A stretch of 64,000 bases of DNA, taken from the NCBI GenBank assembly GCA_963766375.1, contig CAVXZG010000019.1, positions 248,001-312,000 on the forward strand, given 5' to 3'. Made by a program: the position numbers and the translations under genes. The notes below the pieces were generated by a model. That model was given only the letters and a program-made list of their open reading frames with translations, did not search any database and had not been told where the DNA came from. Positions 34,530-42,906 of the stretch are shown here, piece by piece (the stretch's first letter is position 1; the number at the start of each line of letters is the position of its first letter). The stretch is from AC-32 sp963766375 (GTDB lineage Bacteria > Actinomycetota > Thermoleophilia > Gaiellales > Gaiellaceae).

Positions 34530-35628
34530 TTCCCGCCTCGCGCGCCTGGCCGATGTTCTCGTCGGCTACTCGGGCCGGGTGACGCCCGGCGAGATCGTGC
34601 TGCTGGAGGCGCCGGTGATCGTGGAACCCCTCTTGAACGAGATGTACCGCGCGGTGCTCGAAGCGGGCGCCCAGCCCGTCACGCGAATCGGCCTCGACCT
34701 CGCCGAGGTCCTCCTCACCGAGGGCAACGACGACCAGGTGACCTGGGTGAACCCGGCGCGGCGCGAGGACATCGAGCGCGCCGACGTGCGGATCGTGGTC
34801 GAGGCGACGTCGAACACCAAGGCGATGACGAGCATCGACCCGGCCCGCCAGGCGCTGGTCGAGCGCTCCCGCTCGGAGCTGCGCGACCGCTACCTCGAGC
34901 GCGCCATGAGCGGCGAGCTGCGCTGGGTGCTGAGCGCCTACCCGACGAATGCTGCCGCGCAGGACGCGGAGATGTCGCTGTCCGAGTACGAGGAGTTCAT
35001 CTACGGCGCCGCGTTCCTCGACGACGGCGACCCCGTCGCCCGCTGGCGCGAGTTCGCCGAGCGGCTGCAGGCCAAGGCCGACTTCCTGGCCGGCAAGCAG
35101 GAGCTGCGGATCGTGGCCGAAGACACCGACCTGACGATGGCGGTGGGCGGCCGCAAGTGGATCGCGGCCGACGGCCACGAGAACTTCCCGGACGGCGAGG
35201 TCTTCACCGCGCCGCTGGAGACGAGCGCCGAGGGCGAGATCCGCTTCACGTTCCCTGCCGTCTTCCGGGGCCGCCAGGTGGACGACGTCCGGCTTCGCTT
35301 CCACGAGGGCGAGGTCGTCGAGGCGACCGCGGCGCACGGCCAGGAATTCCTCGAGGAGATGATCGGCGTGGACGACGGCGCCCGGCGGATCGGCGAGTTC
35401 GCCTTCGGCCTGAACGACGCCGTGGACGTCTTCACCCGCAACATCCTCTTCGACGAGAAGATCGGCGGAACCGTCCACCTCGCACTCGGCACGGCGTATC
35501 CGGAGTGCGGCGGCACGAACCGCTCGGCGCTGCACTGGGACATGATCTGCGACCTCCGCTCGGGCAGCGAGGTCTTCGCCGACGGCGAGCTGATCTACAA
35601 GGACGGCCGCTTCCTCAACGGCACCTGA
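34522..35628 (+). CDS. M29 family aminopeptidase, copy 2
   Basis: 368 aa, intact. It has the same architecture as copy 1, with clear conservation in NDDQVTWVNPARREDIERAD, AYPTNAAAQDAEMSLSEYEE, NFPDGEVFTAPLETSAEGEI, EFLEEMIGVDDGARRIGEFA, DEKIGGTVHLALGTAYPECG and ALHWDMICDLR. All expected metal ligands are present. Tandem M29 genes probably arose by duplication. They may cut free N-terminal residues from peptides, perhaps those released by the neighbouring wall-related genes (inference). The stop abuts the convergent exchanger gene. Confidence 0.92.
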   Translation: MSDSRLARLADVLVGYSGRVTPGEIVLLEAPVIVEPLLNEMYRAVLEAGAQPVTRIGLDLAEVLLTEGNDDQVTWVNPARREDIERADVRIVVEATSNTKAMTSIDPARQALVERSRSELRDRYLERAMSGELRWVLSAYPTNAAAQDAEMSLSEYEEFIYGAAFLDDGDPVARWREFAERLQAKADFLAGKQELRIVAEDTDLTMAVGGRKWIAADGHENFPDGEVFTAPLETSAEGEIRFTFPAVFRGRQVDDVRLRFHEGEVVEATAAHGQEFLEEMIGVDDGARRIGEFAFGLNDAVDVFTRNILFDEKIGGTVHLALGTAYPECGGTNRSALHWDMICDLRSGSEVFADGELIYKDGRFLNGT

Positions 35629-36675
35629 CTACTCGAAGAAGGTCAGCACCGCCAGGATCACGTAGAGGGAGATCAGCGCCACGCCCTCGAACCTCCTCGC
35701 CTCGCCGTCGCCCGTGATCTGCCACAGCGCGAGCGCGGTCAGGAGCAGCGCGCCGATGTAGACCGGGGCGAGCGCGAAGGTGAGCTGCGTTGCGAAGAGC
35801 AGCGAGACGAGCACGAGGGCGGGGAAGAGGAAGGCCGTGATCTGGGCCACGGAGTTCTTGACGACGGAGATCGCCAGGTCGGCGTCGCCCTTCAGCGCGA
35901 GCACCACGCCGACCGTGTTCTCGACGGCGTTGCCCGCGATCGCCACGATCACGAGGCCGGCAAAGGCCTTGGGGACGCCGATGCTGTCCATCGCCGGCGT
36001 CAACGCGGTCACGAACCAGTCGGAGACGAAGGCAGCCCCGACCCCGGCGGCCCCGAGGAGCACCAGCGCGACGGTCATCGAGAGGCGCGGCGGAGCGTGC
36101 GACGGCTCGCTCTTCGGATCGGAGCGGAGGTAGTCGAACAGCCAGACGCCGTAGGTGACCAGCAGCGCCACCGCGCCGACGATCGAGATCGCCTCGACGT
36201 GGTGTGAGGCCCTGTCGCCGCTCGCGGCGGAGATTCCGAGCAGCACGATCAGGAAGCTCGCGAGCAGCAATAGCGTCGCGTTGTCCTTCGGCAGGCGTGC
36301 CCGGAAGCGCATCACGCCGTCGGCGCTCTGGTGGCAGCCCGCGATGATCACGAGACCGAGCACGAGCAGCGCGTTGGCGAAGATCGAGCCGATGATCGAC
36401 GTGCGCGCGACGACGATCTCGCCCGCCGAGAGCGCGAACACGACCACGAAGAACTCGGGCAGGTTCCCCAGCGTCGACTGCAGCACCCCGGTGACCGCCG
36501 GGCCGAAGCGCTCGCCGACCTGCTCGGTTGCGAACGACACGATCCAGGCGAGCCCTGCGAGCGCGAGCGTCGAGATCCCGAAGGTCAGGAGGGGAGTCGC
36601 GTCGGCGTAGTGAGCCGCGCCGGCAGCGGCCGTGACAACGGCGATGAGCGAGATCAGGGCCCAGATCGTGCGCAT
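35629..36675 (-). CDS. Ca2+/H+ exchanger of the CaCA (CAX) family
   Basis: 348 aa, about 11 transmembrane helices in two homologous halves. The alpha-repeat signatures are GVLQSTLGNLPEFFVVVFAL (first half, acidic Glu in the GNLPE motif) and VIVAIAGNAVENTVGVVLAL followed by KNSVAQ (second half, GNAVE). An acidic/basic loop (LRSDPKSEPSH) separates the halves. This is the layout of bacterial ChaA/CAX antiporters, which export Ca2+ in exchange for protons. ATG 36675 is well placed (MRTIWALISLIAVV). It is divergent from the SOS-controlled LysM gene. Confidence 0.9.
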   Translation of the reverse strand: MRTIWALISLIAVVTAAAGAAHYADATPLLTFGISTLALAGLAWIVSFATEQVGERFGPAVTGVLQSTLGNLPEFFVVVFALSAGEIVVARTSIIGSIFANALLVLGLVIIAGCHQSADGVMRFRARLPKDNATLLLLASFLIVLLGISAASGDRASHHVEAISIVGAVALLVTYGVWLFDYLRSDPKSEPSHAPPRLSMTVALVLLGAAGVGAAFVSDWFVTALTPAMDSIGVPKAFAGLVIVAIAGNAVENTVGVVLALKGDADLAISVVKNSVAQITAFLFPALVLVSLLFATQLTFALAPVYIGALLLTALALWQITGDGEARRFEGVALISLYVILAVLTFFE

Positions 36676-36698
36676 TTAGCCCGGCAAGCTACTTCGGC

Positions 36699-36743
36699 TT
36701 GACACGAACAGACGTTCGCGTTAGCATGGCGAACACATGTTCG
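36699..36743 (+). promoter_or_regulatory. promoter with two SOS (LexA) boxes
   Basis: -35 TTGACA (36699-36704), 17-bp spacer, -10 TAGCAT (36722-36727). The spacer contains CGAACAGACGTTCG (36705-36718) and a second CGAACACATGTTCG (36730-36743) overlaps the start codon. Both fit the Gram-positive/actinobacterial SOS box CGAAC-N4-GTTCG exactly. The ATG at 36737 is 9 bp after the -10, so the mRNA should be leaderless or nearly so. Confidence 0.85.
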
Positions 36744-36985
36744 GGAAGATCCTTCTGATTTCGGCTCTGGCGCTCATCGCCTGGGCGGTCGTGGCCCGCG
36801 CCTCGCACGGCGCCGGCCCGGAGGTGCGGTACACGGTGAAGCCCGGCGACACGCTCTGGGCGATCGCGGCGAGCCACTACGCGGGCGACCCCCGCGACGC
36901 GATCTACCGCATCGACCGCCGCAACCATCTGGCCGGGAGCCTGCTTGTTCCCGGCCAGCGTCTCGTCTTGCCCTCAGCCGGGTAG
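36737..36985 (+). CDS. SOS-induced LysM protein (YneA/ChiZ-like)
   Basis: 82 aa. An N-terminal membrane helix (ILLISALALIAWAVVARASH) is followed by one LysM domain (RYTVKPGDTLWAIAASHYAG, RRNHLAGSLLVPGQRLVL). A small membrane-anchored LysM protein under LexA control is the hallmark of YneA (Bacillus) and ChiZ-type (Mycobacterium) division inhibitors, which delay septation during DNA damage by acting at the wall. The link comes from architecture plus the two SOS boxes; the sequence itself is just a LysM protein. lexA is not in the window. The end overlaps the convergent SnoaL-like gene by 12 bp. Confidence 0.82.
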   Translation: MFGKILLISALALIAWAVVARASHGAGPEVRYTVKPGDTLWAIAASHYAGDPRDAIYRIDRRNHLAGSLLVPGQRLVLPSAG

Positions 36986-37429
36986 CGGCAGGCCGGCGGT
37001 GTAGACGCGCTCGCCTCGGAAGAGGCGCCGCTCCGCGTCCCAGGGGAAGAAGATCACGACCTTCCAGGCGAGGCGTTCGCCCGACGGCGGGATCCCGAGC
37101 CACTCGGCCTCGTGGGTGCCGGTGACGTCGGCCTCCTCGCAGACGCCCTGGGGGCCGATCACGATGTCGGTCAGCTGGAAGTCGATGTCGGGGAAGGCCC
37201 CGAGCAGGCCCCCGTAGAAGCGCGCGGCGCCCTCGTGTCCCTCCCAGCGGTGGCCGGTCTGGACGAGCTCGTAGACGCAGTCCTCGGTGAGCGTCGAGAT
37301 CAGGCCTGGAAGGTCGCGGCTGTCCTCCGCCTTGGAATGCCGCTTCCAGAGCTCCCGGATCGCCTCGTGCTCCCCGGGGTCCGGGTCCCGGCGGATCAGC
37401 TCGAGCACGTCGTTCTTGAACTCGTTCAC
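36974..37429 (-). CDS. SnoaL/NTF2-like ester cyclase family protein
   Basis: 151 aa from GTG 37429. An NTF2-like cone fold: DPGEHEAIRELWKRHSKAED, then LPGLISTLTEDCVYELVQTG, HRWEGHEGAARFYGGLLGAF, FPDIDFQLTDIVIG and EADVTGTHEAEWLGIPPSGE. These are hallmarks of SnoaL-like polyketide-cyclase family proteins, most of which in bacteria lack a known substrate. No polyketide genes are nearby, so cyclase activity should not be assumed. Confidence 0.78.
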   Translation of the reverse strand: MNEFKNDVLELIRRDPDPGEHEAIRELWKRHSKAEDSRDLPGLISTLTEDCVYELVQTGHRWEGHEGAARFYGGLLGAFPDIDFQLTDIVIGPQGVCEEADVTGTHEAEWLGIPPSGERLAWKVVIFFPWDAERRLFRGERVYTAGLPLPG

Positions 37430-37455
37430 GGCGAGGCCAACCCTACAATCGGGCC

Positions 37456-38451
37456 GTGGACCTCGACCTCGTCTTCTTCGGGACCTCCGGCTCGGTGCCC
37501 ACCGCGCAGCGGGCGCCGTCCGCCCTGCTCGTGCGCCGGGGCGGCGAGCGGCTCCTGTTTGACTGCGGCGAGGGCACACAGCGCCAGCTGCTGCGCTCGT
37601 CGGTCGGGCTGATCGAGCTGCGCGAGGTCTTCGTCTCGCACTTTCACGCCGACCATTACCTCGGGTTGCCCGGGATGCTGAAGACCTTTGCTCTGCGCGG
37701 GCGCGAGGTGCCACTGACGGTCTACGGGCCGCCGGGGCTGAAGGACCTCTTCGGCGCGCTGCGCCGGGTCTTCGGGAAGCTGCCCTATGAGCTCGAGCTG
37801 GCCGAGCTGCGGCCCGGCGACGTGCTCGACCGCGGCGACTACAACCTCGTCACCTTCCCGGTGGCGCACGGCGTGCAGTCGCTCGGTTTCGCGCTGATCG
37901 AGCACCCGCGACCGGGCCGCTTCGACGTCGAGGCTGCCGACGCTCTTGGCGTGCCGTCCGGGCCGGAGCGCGGGCTGCTCCAGGCGGGCGAATCGGTGAC
38001 GACCCCGGACGAGCGGGTGATCACCCCTGACGAGGTGCTCGGGCCGCCGCGCCCGGGACGCAAGGTCGTCCTGAGCGGCGACACCGCACCTACGGCGACC
38101 GTGCTGGAAGCGGCGCGCGGGGCAGAGGTGCTCGTCCACGAAGCGACCTTCCTCGACGAGGAACGCGAACGCGCCCAGGAGACCGCGCACTCGACGGCGC
38201 TCGAGGCGGCGGAGGTCGCGCGTGATGCAGAGGTGGGCCTCCTGGCCCTGACGCACCTGTCGAACCGCTACTTCGGACCCGAGGTGGCCCGCGAGGCGCG
38301 TACGATCTTCGCCGAGACCGTGGTGCCCAAGGATTTCGACGTGATCGACGTGCCCTTCCCCGAGCGGGGGGTGCCGCGACTCGTCAAGGGCGGGGTCGTG
38401 CACCGGCGCGACGAGACCGTGCCAGAGCCCGAGCCGGAGACCGTTCCATGA
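37456..38451 (+). CDS. rnz: ribonuclease Z (tRNase Z family beta-lactamase fold)
   Basis: 331 aa, metallo-beta-lactamase fold endonuclease that trims the 3' end of tRNA precursors lacking encoded CCA. This fits the two tRNAs here, which encode no CCA. Motifs: FFGTSGSVPTAQRAPSALLV, LLFDCGEGTQRQLLRS, VFVSHFHADHYLGLPGM (HxHxDH), VTFPVAHGVQSLGFAL, KVVLSGDTAPTATVL and LLALTHLSNRY. The C-terminus carries a Glu/Pro tail (VPEPEPETVP). GTG 37456 is 26 bp from the divergent SnoaL start. Its stop overlaps the next gene by 4 bp. Confidence 0.9.
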   Translation: MDLDLVFFGTSGSVPTAQRAPSALLVRRGGERLLFDCGEGTQRQLLRSSVGLIELREVFVSHFHADHYLGLPGMLKTFALRGREVPLTVYGPPGLKDLFGALRRVFGKLPYELELAELRPGDVLDRGDYNLVTFPVAHGVQSLGFALIEHPRPGRFDVEAADALGVPSGPERGLLQAGESVTTPDERVITPDEVLGPPRPGRKVVLSGDTAPTATVLEAARGAEVLVHEATFLDEERERAQETAHSTALEAAEVARDAEVGLLALTHLSNRYFGPEVAREARTIFAETVVPKDFDVIDVPFPERGVPRLVKGGVVHRRDETVPEPEPETVP

Positions 38452-38681
38452 GCGCCTTTGTCCAGGTCGCGTTGGCCGAGACCGTCGCCGAGGCCGAGGA
38501 GATCGAGGCGATCCTGCGAGAAGCCGGAATCGAGGCCGAGCTCGAGTCGGCGGTCGATCACCACCCGAGCGAGATCGACGATGCGCCGGTCAAGGTGCTG
38601 GTCCCGGAGTCCGAGCTGGAGGCGGCTCGGGACGCGATCGAGGCGATGACCGAGCCCGACGATCTCACAGAAGACGCCTGA
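38448..38681 (+). CDS. DUF2007 putative signal-transducing protein
   Basis: 77 aa. FVQVALAETVAEAEEIEAIL followed by REAGIEAELES and PVKVLVPESELEAARDAIEA is the DUF2007 pattern (a ferredoxin-like helix-strand unit found as a small standalone protein). Start and stop overlap rnz by ATGA. Removing one base at the stop would join it in frame to the following methyltransferase, so a natural fusion split by a +1 insertion cannot be excluded. Confidence 0.72.
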   Translation: MSAFVQVALAETVAEAEEIEAILREAGIEAELESAVDHHPSEIDDAPVKVLVPESELEAARDAIEAMTEPDDLTEDA

Positions 38682-38757
38682 TTTCGGGCGGCGAGCGGCC
38701 GTCTACGACGACCTACGGCCGGCCGACGACAACTGGCGTGAGGTCTGCGAGGCGCTC

Positions 38758-39402
<645 letters not shown>

Positions 39403-39433
39403 GGTCACACACCGATCCGCACCCCTTTAACCC

Positions 39434-39456
39434 GGTCCCGAGAGGCCGAGAAGGAG
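39434..39456 (+). promoter_or_regulatory. PyrR-binding leader element of the pyr operon
   Basis: GGTCCCGAGAGGCC (39434-39447) matches the PyrR RNA-binding consensus ARUCCNGNGAGGYU at 12 of 14 positions. It is immediately followed by GAGAAGGAG, where AAGGAG (39451-39456) is a Shine-Dalgarno. The arrangement suggests that PyrR-UMP binding hides the ribosome site, the translational control described for mycobacterial pyrR, rather than terminator-based attenuation; no terminator hairpin is obvious. Confidence 0.78.
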
Positions 39457-39463
39457 TCGTAAG

Positions 39464-39493
39464 GTGAGCACCCGCCCTGAGCGCGCGCGTTGA
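39464..39493 (+). other. nine-codon leader ORF before pyrR
   Basis: GTG 39464 sits 7 bp after AAGGAG and encodes V-S-T-R-P-E-R-A-R, then TGA. The TGA (39491-39493) overlaps the TTG start of pyrR (39490-39492). Either it is a coupling ORF or it is the true pyrR N-terminus broken by two extra bases in a GC run. Confidence 0.45.
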
Positions 39494-40068
39494 GCGCGCA
39501 GGTTTCCTCAGCGAAGACTGTCCTCGATGCCGAGGCGATCGAGCGGGCTCTCACCCGGATCGCGCACGAGATCGTCGAGGGCAACCCCGACCTGGCGCGG
39601 GTGGCGCTGGTCGGCATCCACACGCGCGGCGTGCCGCTCGCGCAGCGGCTGCGCCGGCGGATCGGCGAGCTCGCCGGCACCGAGGTCGCGCTCGGCCAGC
39701 TCGACATCACCTTTCACCGCGACGACGTCCACGTGCGGGCGGGCGAGGCGCCCAGGCATCCCCAGCCGCTCGTGCGCTCGACGACGCTCGACTTCCCGCT
39801 CGAGGGGATGACCTGCGTCCTCGTGGACGACGTGCTCTACACCGGCCGCACGATCCGTGCGGCGATCGACGCGCTCTTCGGCTACGGCCGGCCCGAGCGC
39901 GTGCAGCTGGCCGTGCTCGCCGACCGCGGCCACCGAGAGCTCCCCATTCGCCCGGATTACGTCGGCAAGAACCTGCCCACCGCCCGCGACGAGCGCATCC
40001 AGGTCGAGCTCGTCGAGGTGGACGAAATCGACCGCGTCCTGCTTGTCCCAAAGGAGCCCCATGGGTGA
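39490..40068 (+). CDS. pyrR: bifunctional pyr operon regulator / uracil phosphoribosyltransferase
   Basis: 192 aa. Phosphoribosyltransferase fold with the PRPP loop in MTCVLVDDVLYTGRTIRAAI, and VALVGIHTRGVPLAQRLRRR, LGQLDITFHRDDVHVRAGE and LADRGHRELPIRPDYVGKNL typical of PyrR. It binds its own leader RNA in response to UMP (element at 39434-39447) and may have weak UPRTase activity. TTG 39490 overlaps the stop of a 9-codon leader ORF. It overlaps pyrB by 8 bp. Confidence 0.93.
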   Translation: MSAQVSSAKTVLDAEAIERALTRIAHEIVEGNPDLARVALVGIHTRGVPLAQRLRRRIGELAGTEVALGQLDITFHRDDVHVRAGEAPRHPQPLVRSTTLDFPLEGMTCVLVDDVLYTGRTIRAAIDALFGYGRPERVQLAVLADRGHRELPIRPDYVGKNLPTARDERIQVELVEVDEIDRVLLVPKEPHG

Positions 40069-41056
40069 GATCCACGTCATGCGGGAGGGCTTCCTCCCGC
40101 CCAAGCCGCCGCCGCGCCGGCATCTGATCTCGATCGGCGACCTCGAGCGCGACGACGTCGAGCGGCTGCTCGCGACCGCCGGCAGCTTCTCGCGCTCGCT
40201 CGAGCGAGAGGTGAAGAAGCTCCCGACGCTGCGCGGCTTCACGGTCGTCAACGTCTTCTACGAGTCCTCGACGCGCACCTCCTCGAGCTTCGAGCTCGCC
40301 GCGAAGCGCCTCTCGGCGGACACGATGTCGATCAAGGCCGCCGGCTCGTCGGTGGACAAGGGCGAGTCGCTCAAGGACACCGCACTCACGCTCGGAGCCT
40401 ACGACCCGGACGTGATCGTGCTTCGGCACCCGCAGATCGGCGCGCCCGAGCTGGTCGCGCGCTACACCGACGCGCACATCGTCAACGCCGGCGACGGCAA
40501 GCACCAGCACCCGACCCAGGCGCTGCTCGACCTCTACACGATTCGCGAGGAGCTCGGCCGCCTCGAGGGCGTCCACGTCGCGATCGTCGGCGACGTCCTG
40601 CACTCGCGGGTGGCGCGCTCGAACATCCAGGCGCTGGCGCTGATGGGCGCGAAGGTGACGCTGGTCGGCCCGCCGCCGCTGATCCCGCGCGGGATCGAGG
40701 CCATGGGGTGCGAGGTCTCGCACGACATCGAGGCGATCGGCGCCGCCGACGTCGTCTACGTCCTGCGCATGCAGCGCGAGCGGATGGCCGAGGGCGCGAA
40801 CTACGTGCCCTCGCTGAGGGAGTACACCGCGCGCTGGGGGGTGACGCCGGAACGGATCCGCCCCGGCCAGAAGGTGATGCACCCGGGGCCGATGAACCGC
40901 GGCGTCGAGATCGACCCGCGTGTCGCCGACGCCGCCGATGCGCTGATCGAGACCCAGGTGCGCGCGGGGCTCGTCGTGCGGATGGCCGTGCTCTACGACC
41001 TGCTCACGACCGGCCCGGTCCCGGTCGCGGCGGCCGAGCCGCTGGAGGTGGCGTGA
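40061..41056 (+). CDS. pyrB: aspartate carbamoyltransferase, catalytic chain
   Basis: 331 aa. Condenses carbamoyl phosphate with aspartate. Motifs: VFYESSTRTSSSFELAAKRL (carbamoyl-phosphate STRTS), INVGD-like VNAGDGKHQHPTQALLDLYT (HPTQ), VAIVGDVLHSRVARSNIQAL, KVMHPGPMNRGVEI. ATG 40061 is preceded by AAAGGAG and overlaps pyrR by 8 bp. No regulatory chain (pyrI) is present. It ends in a 4-bp overlap with pyrC. Confidence 0.96.
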   Translation: MGEIHVMREGFLPPKPPPRRHLISIGDLERDDVERLLATAGSFSRSLEREVKKLPTLRGFTVVNVFYESSTRTSSSFELAAKRLSADTMSIKAAGSSVDKGESLKDTALTLGAYDPDVIVLRHPQIGAPELVARYTDAHIVNAGDGKHQHPTQALLDLYTIREELGRLEGVHVAIVGDVLHSRVARSNIQALALMGAKVTLVGPPPLIPRGIEAMGCEVSHDIEAIGAADVVYVLRMQRERMAEGANYVPSLREYTARWGVTPERIRPGQKVMHPGPMNRGVEIDPRVADAADALIETQVRAGLVVRMAVLYDLLTTGPVPVAAAEPLEVA

Positions 41057-42354
41057 TGCTGTATGGCAAGAACGGCCGCGAGGATCTGGTCGTGCGCGGC
41101 GCGCGCGTCCTCGACCCGGTCGAGGGCCTCGACTCGGTCTGCGACGTACGGGTCGACGGCGGAACGATCAGCGCGATCGGTACCGGTCTCGACGCGAACG
41201 GCCACCGCGTGATCGACGGCGCCGGGCTCGTGCTCGCCCCGGCCTTCGTCGACCCGCACGTGCACCTGCGCGTGCCCGGGGGCGAGGACGAGGAGACGAT
41301 CGGCTCCGGAACCGCTGCCGCCGCAGCGGGTGGGTACTGCGCGATCCTGGCGATGCCCAACACCGATCCAGTCGTCGACTCGGCAGCGGTGCTCGGCTCG
41401 CTGATCGAGGACGCCCAGCGCGAGGCCGAGATCCCCGTCGGGTTCCTCGCGGCGATCACGCGCGGCCAGGAAGGCGCCGAGCTGACCGAGATGGTCGAGC
41501 TCGCCGAGCAGGGCGCGGCAGGCTTCACCGACGACGGCCGGCCGCTGGTCGCTCCCGCGCTGATGCGGCGGGCGCTCCAGTACCACGGGATCGCCGGCCG
41601 GCGGCTCGCACTGCACTGCGAGGAGCCGACGCTCTCCAAGGGCGGCCAGATGCACGAAGGCGCGGTCTCGGCGGAGCTCGGCTTCACCGGCTATCCGTCG
41701 GTTGCCGAGAGCCTGATGGTCGAGCGCGACCTCTCGCTCGCGGCCTACGAGGAGCAGCCGCTGCATCTACTGCACCTCTCCGCGCGGGAGTCGGTGGACG
41801 CGCTGCGGGCGGCGCAGGCGAAAGGGGTCGCGGCGACCGCCGAGGTCACGCCGCATCACCTCTGCCTCACCGACGAGGCGGTGCGGACGCTCGACTCGAA
41901 CGTGAAGATGAACCCGCCGCTGCGCTCCGCCGATGACCGGGCGGCGCTGATCGAGGGCCTCCGGGACGGCACGATCGGCTCGGTCGCCACCGACCACGCC
42001 CCGCACGCGCGGCACGAGAAGGAGGTGCCGTTCGAGGCGGCGCCTTTCGGGGTCACCGGCCTCGAGACCGCCTTCGCGGCGCTCTACACCAACCTCGTCG
42101 AGCCGGGGATTCTCCCGCTGGAGATGGTGCTCGAGCGAATGTCGGCCGGCCCTGCCCGCGCCTACGGTCTCGAGCCGCCGAAGATCGCGGTCGGCGCCGA
42201 GGCGAACCTCGTCCTCCTGGACACCGCTGCGACCTGGCGCGTCGAGGAGGCGGGCTTCCGCTCGCGCTCGGCGAACTCGTGGCTGCTGGGCCAGCACCTG
42301 ACGGGGCAGGTGCGGCTGACGGTGGCCGCCGGGCGGGTGGCCTTCGAGGGATGA
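41053..42354 (+). CDS. pyrC: dihydroorotase
   Basis: About 433 aa, class I dihydroorotase. Zn ligands: FVDPHVHLRVPGGEDEETIG (HxH), the carboxylated-lysine counterpart region, LALHCEEP, EVTPHHLCLTDEAV and the catalytic Asp in SVATDHAPHARHEKEVPFEA. MNPPLRSADDRAALIEGL and the C-terminal LLGQHLTGQVRLTVAAGRVA complete the fold. GTG 41053 or ATG 41056 is the start. Its stop overlaps the AadA-like gene start (ATGA), so that gene is translationally coupled to pyrC. Confidence 0.95.
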   Translation: MMLYGKNGREDLVVRGARVLDPVEGLDSVCDVRVDGGTISAIGTGLDANGHRVIDGAGLVLAPAFVDPHVHLRVPGGEDEETIGSGTAAAAAGGYCAILAMPNTDPVVDSAAVLGSLIEDAQREAEIPVGFLAAITRGQEGAELTEMVELAEQGAAGFTDDGRPLVAPALMRRALQYHGIAGRRLALHCEEPTLSKGGQMHEGAVSAELGFTGYPSVAESLMVERDLSLAAYEEQPLHLLHLSARESVDALRAAQAKGVAATAEVTPHHLCLTDEAVRTLDSNVKMNPPLRSADDRAALIEGLRDGTIGSVATDHAPHARHEKEVPFEAAPFGVTGLETAFAALYTNLVEPGILPLEMVLERMSAGPARAYGLEPPKIAVGAEANLVLLDTAATWRVEEAGFRSRSANSWLLGQHLTGQVRLTVAAGRVAFEG

Positions 42355-42906
42355 CGGTGGTAGAGGCGCAGCTCGAGGCATTCGTGGCGGAGGTCGTCGA
42401 CGTCGTGGAGGCTTTCGGCGTGCCGGTGCTCGGCGCGTACGTCCTCGGCTCGGCGCTCCTCGGCGGCTTCGACCCTCGCTCGAGCGACCTCGATCTCGTG
42501 GTCGTGGTCGCACGACGACTCGACTCCTTCGAACGCGCCGCCGTGGTGCGCGAATTGGACGAGCTCACGTTGCCCGTTCGGAGGCTCGAGCTCGTCGTCT
42601 ACGCGGTGGGCGCGAAGCCTCCTGCCTACGAGTTGAACTATCCGGACGGGGAAGGAGAGCCGCCGCACTGGTTCGTGATCGATGCGGCGATCGCGCAGGA
42701 GCAGGCGAAGCCGTTCAGCCGGTCGACCGTGGGGCGAGCTGCTCGAGCCCCTCTCGGCTGACGAGGTCAAGCAAGCCGCGCAGGAGTCACTCGACTGGTC
42801 GCTTCGGCAACCCGCGGACGACGAGTTCGCGCAGGGAAACGCCGTTCGCTCCCGCCACTACCTCGAGCACGGCGAATGGATCACGAAGAAGGAGGCAGGC
42901 GAATGA
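42351..42906 (+). CDS. AadA-like nucleotidyltransferase inside the pyr operon (frameshifted, short)
   Basis: About 184 aa after repair. The N-terminal nucleotidyltransferase domain has VLGAYVLGSALLGGFDPRSS followed by DLDLVVVV (GS...D-x-D). The second part (RRLELVVYAVGAKPPAYELN, EPPHWFVIDAAIAQEQAKPF, AVRSRHYLEHGEWITKKEAG) follows the C-terminal domain of aminoglycoside 3''-adenylyltransferases, but ends where AadA proteins still have about 60 residues. One extra C near 42720 splits the frame (removing it gives FSGRPWGELLEPLSADEV). The gene is coupled at both ends by ATGA overlaps, and its last codons contain the AAGGAGG that serves carA. Substrate unknown; resistance should not be assumed. 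Confidence 0.78.

Noticed and set aside
42351..42906. Calling the pyr-operon nucleotidyltransferase an aminoglycoside resistance gene
   Set aside because: It is truncated relative to AadA, locked in a biosynthetic operon, and shows no resistance context; family similarity alone does not support the phenotype.
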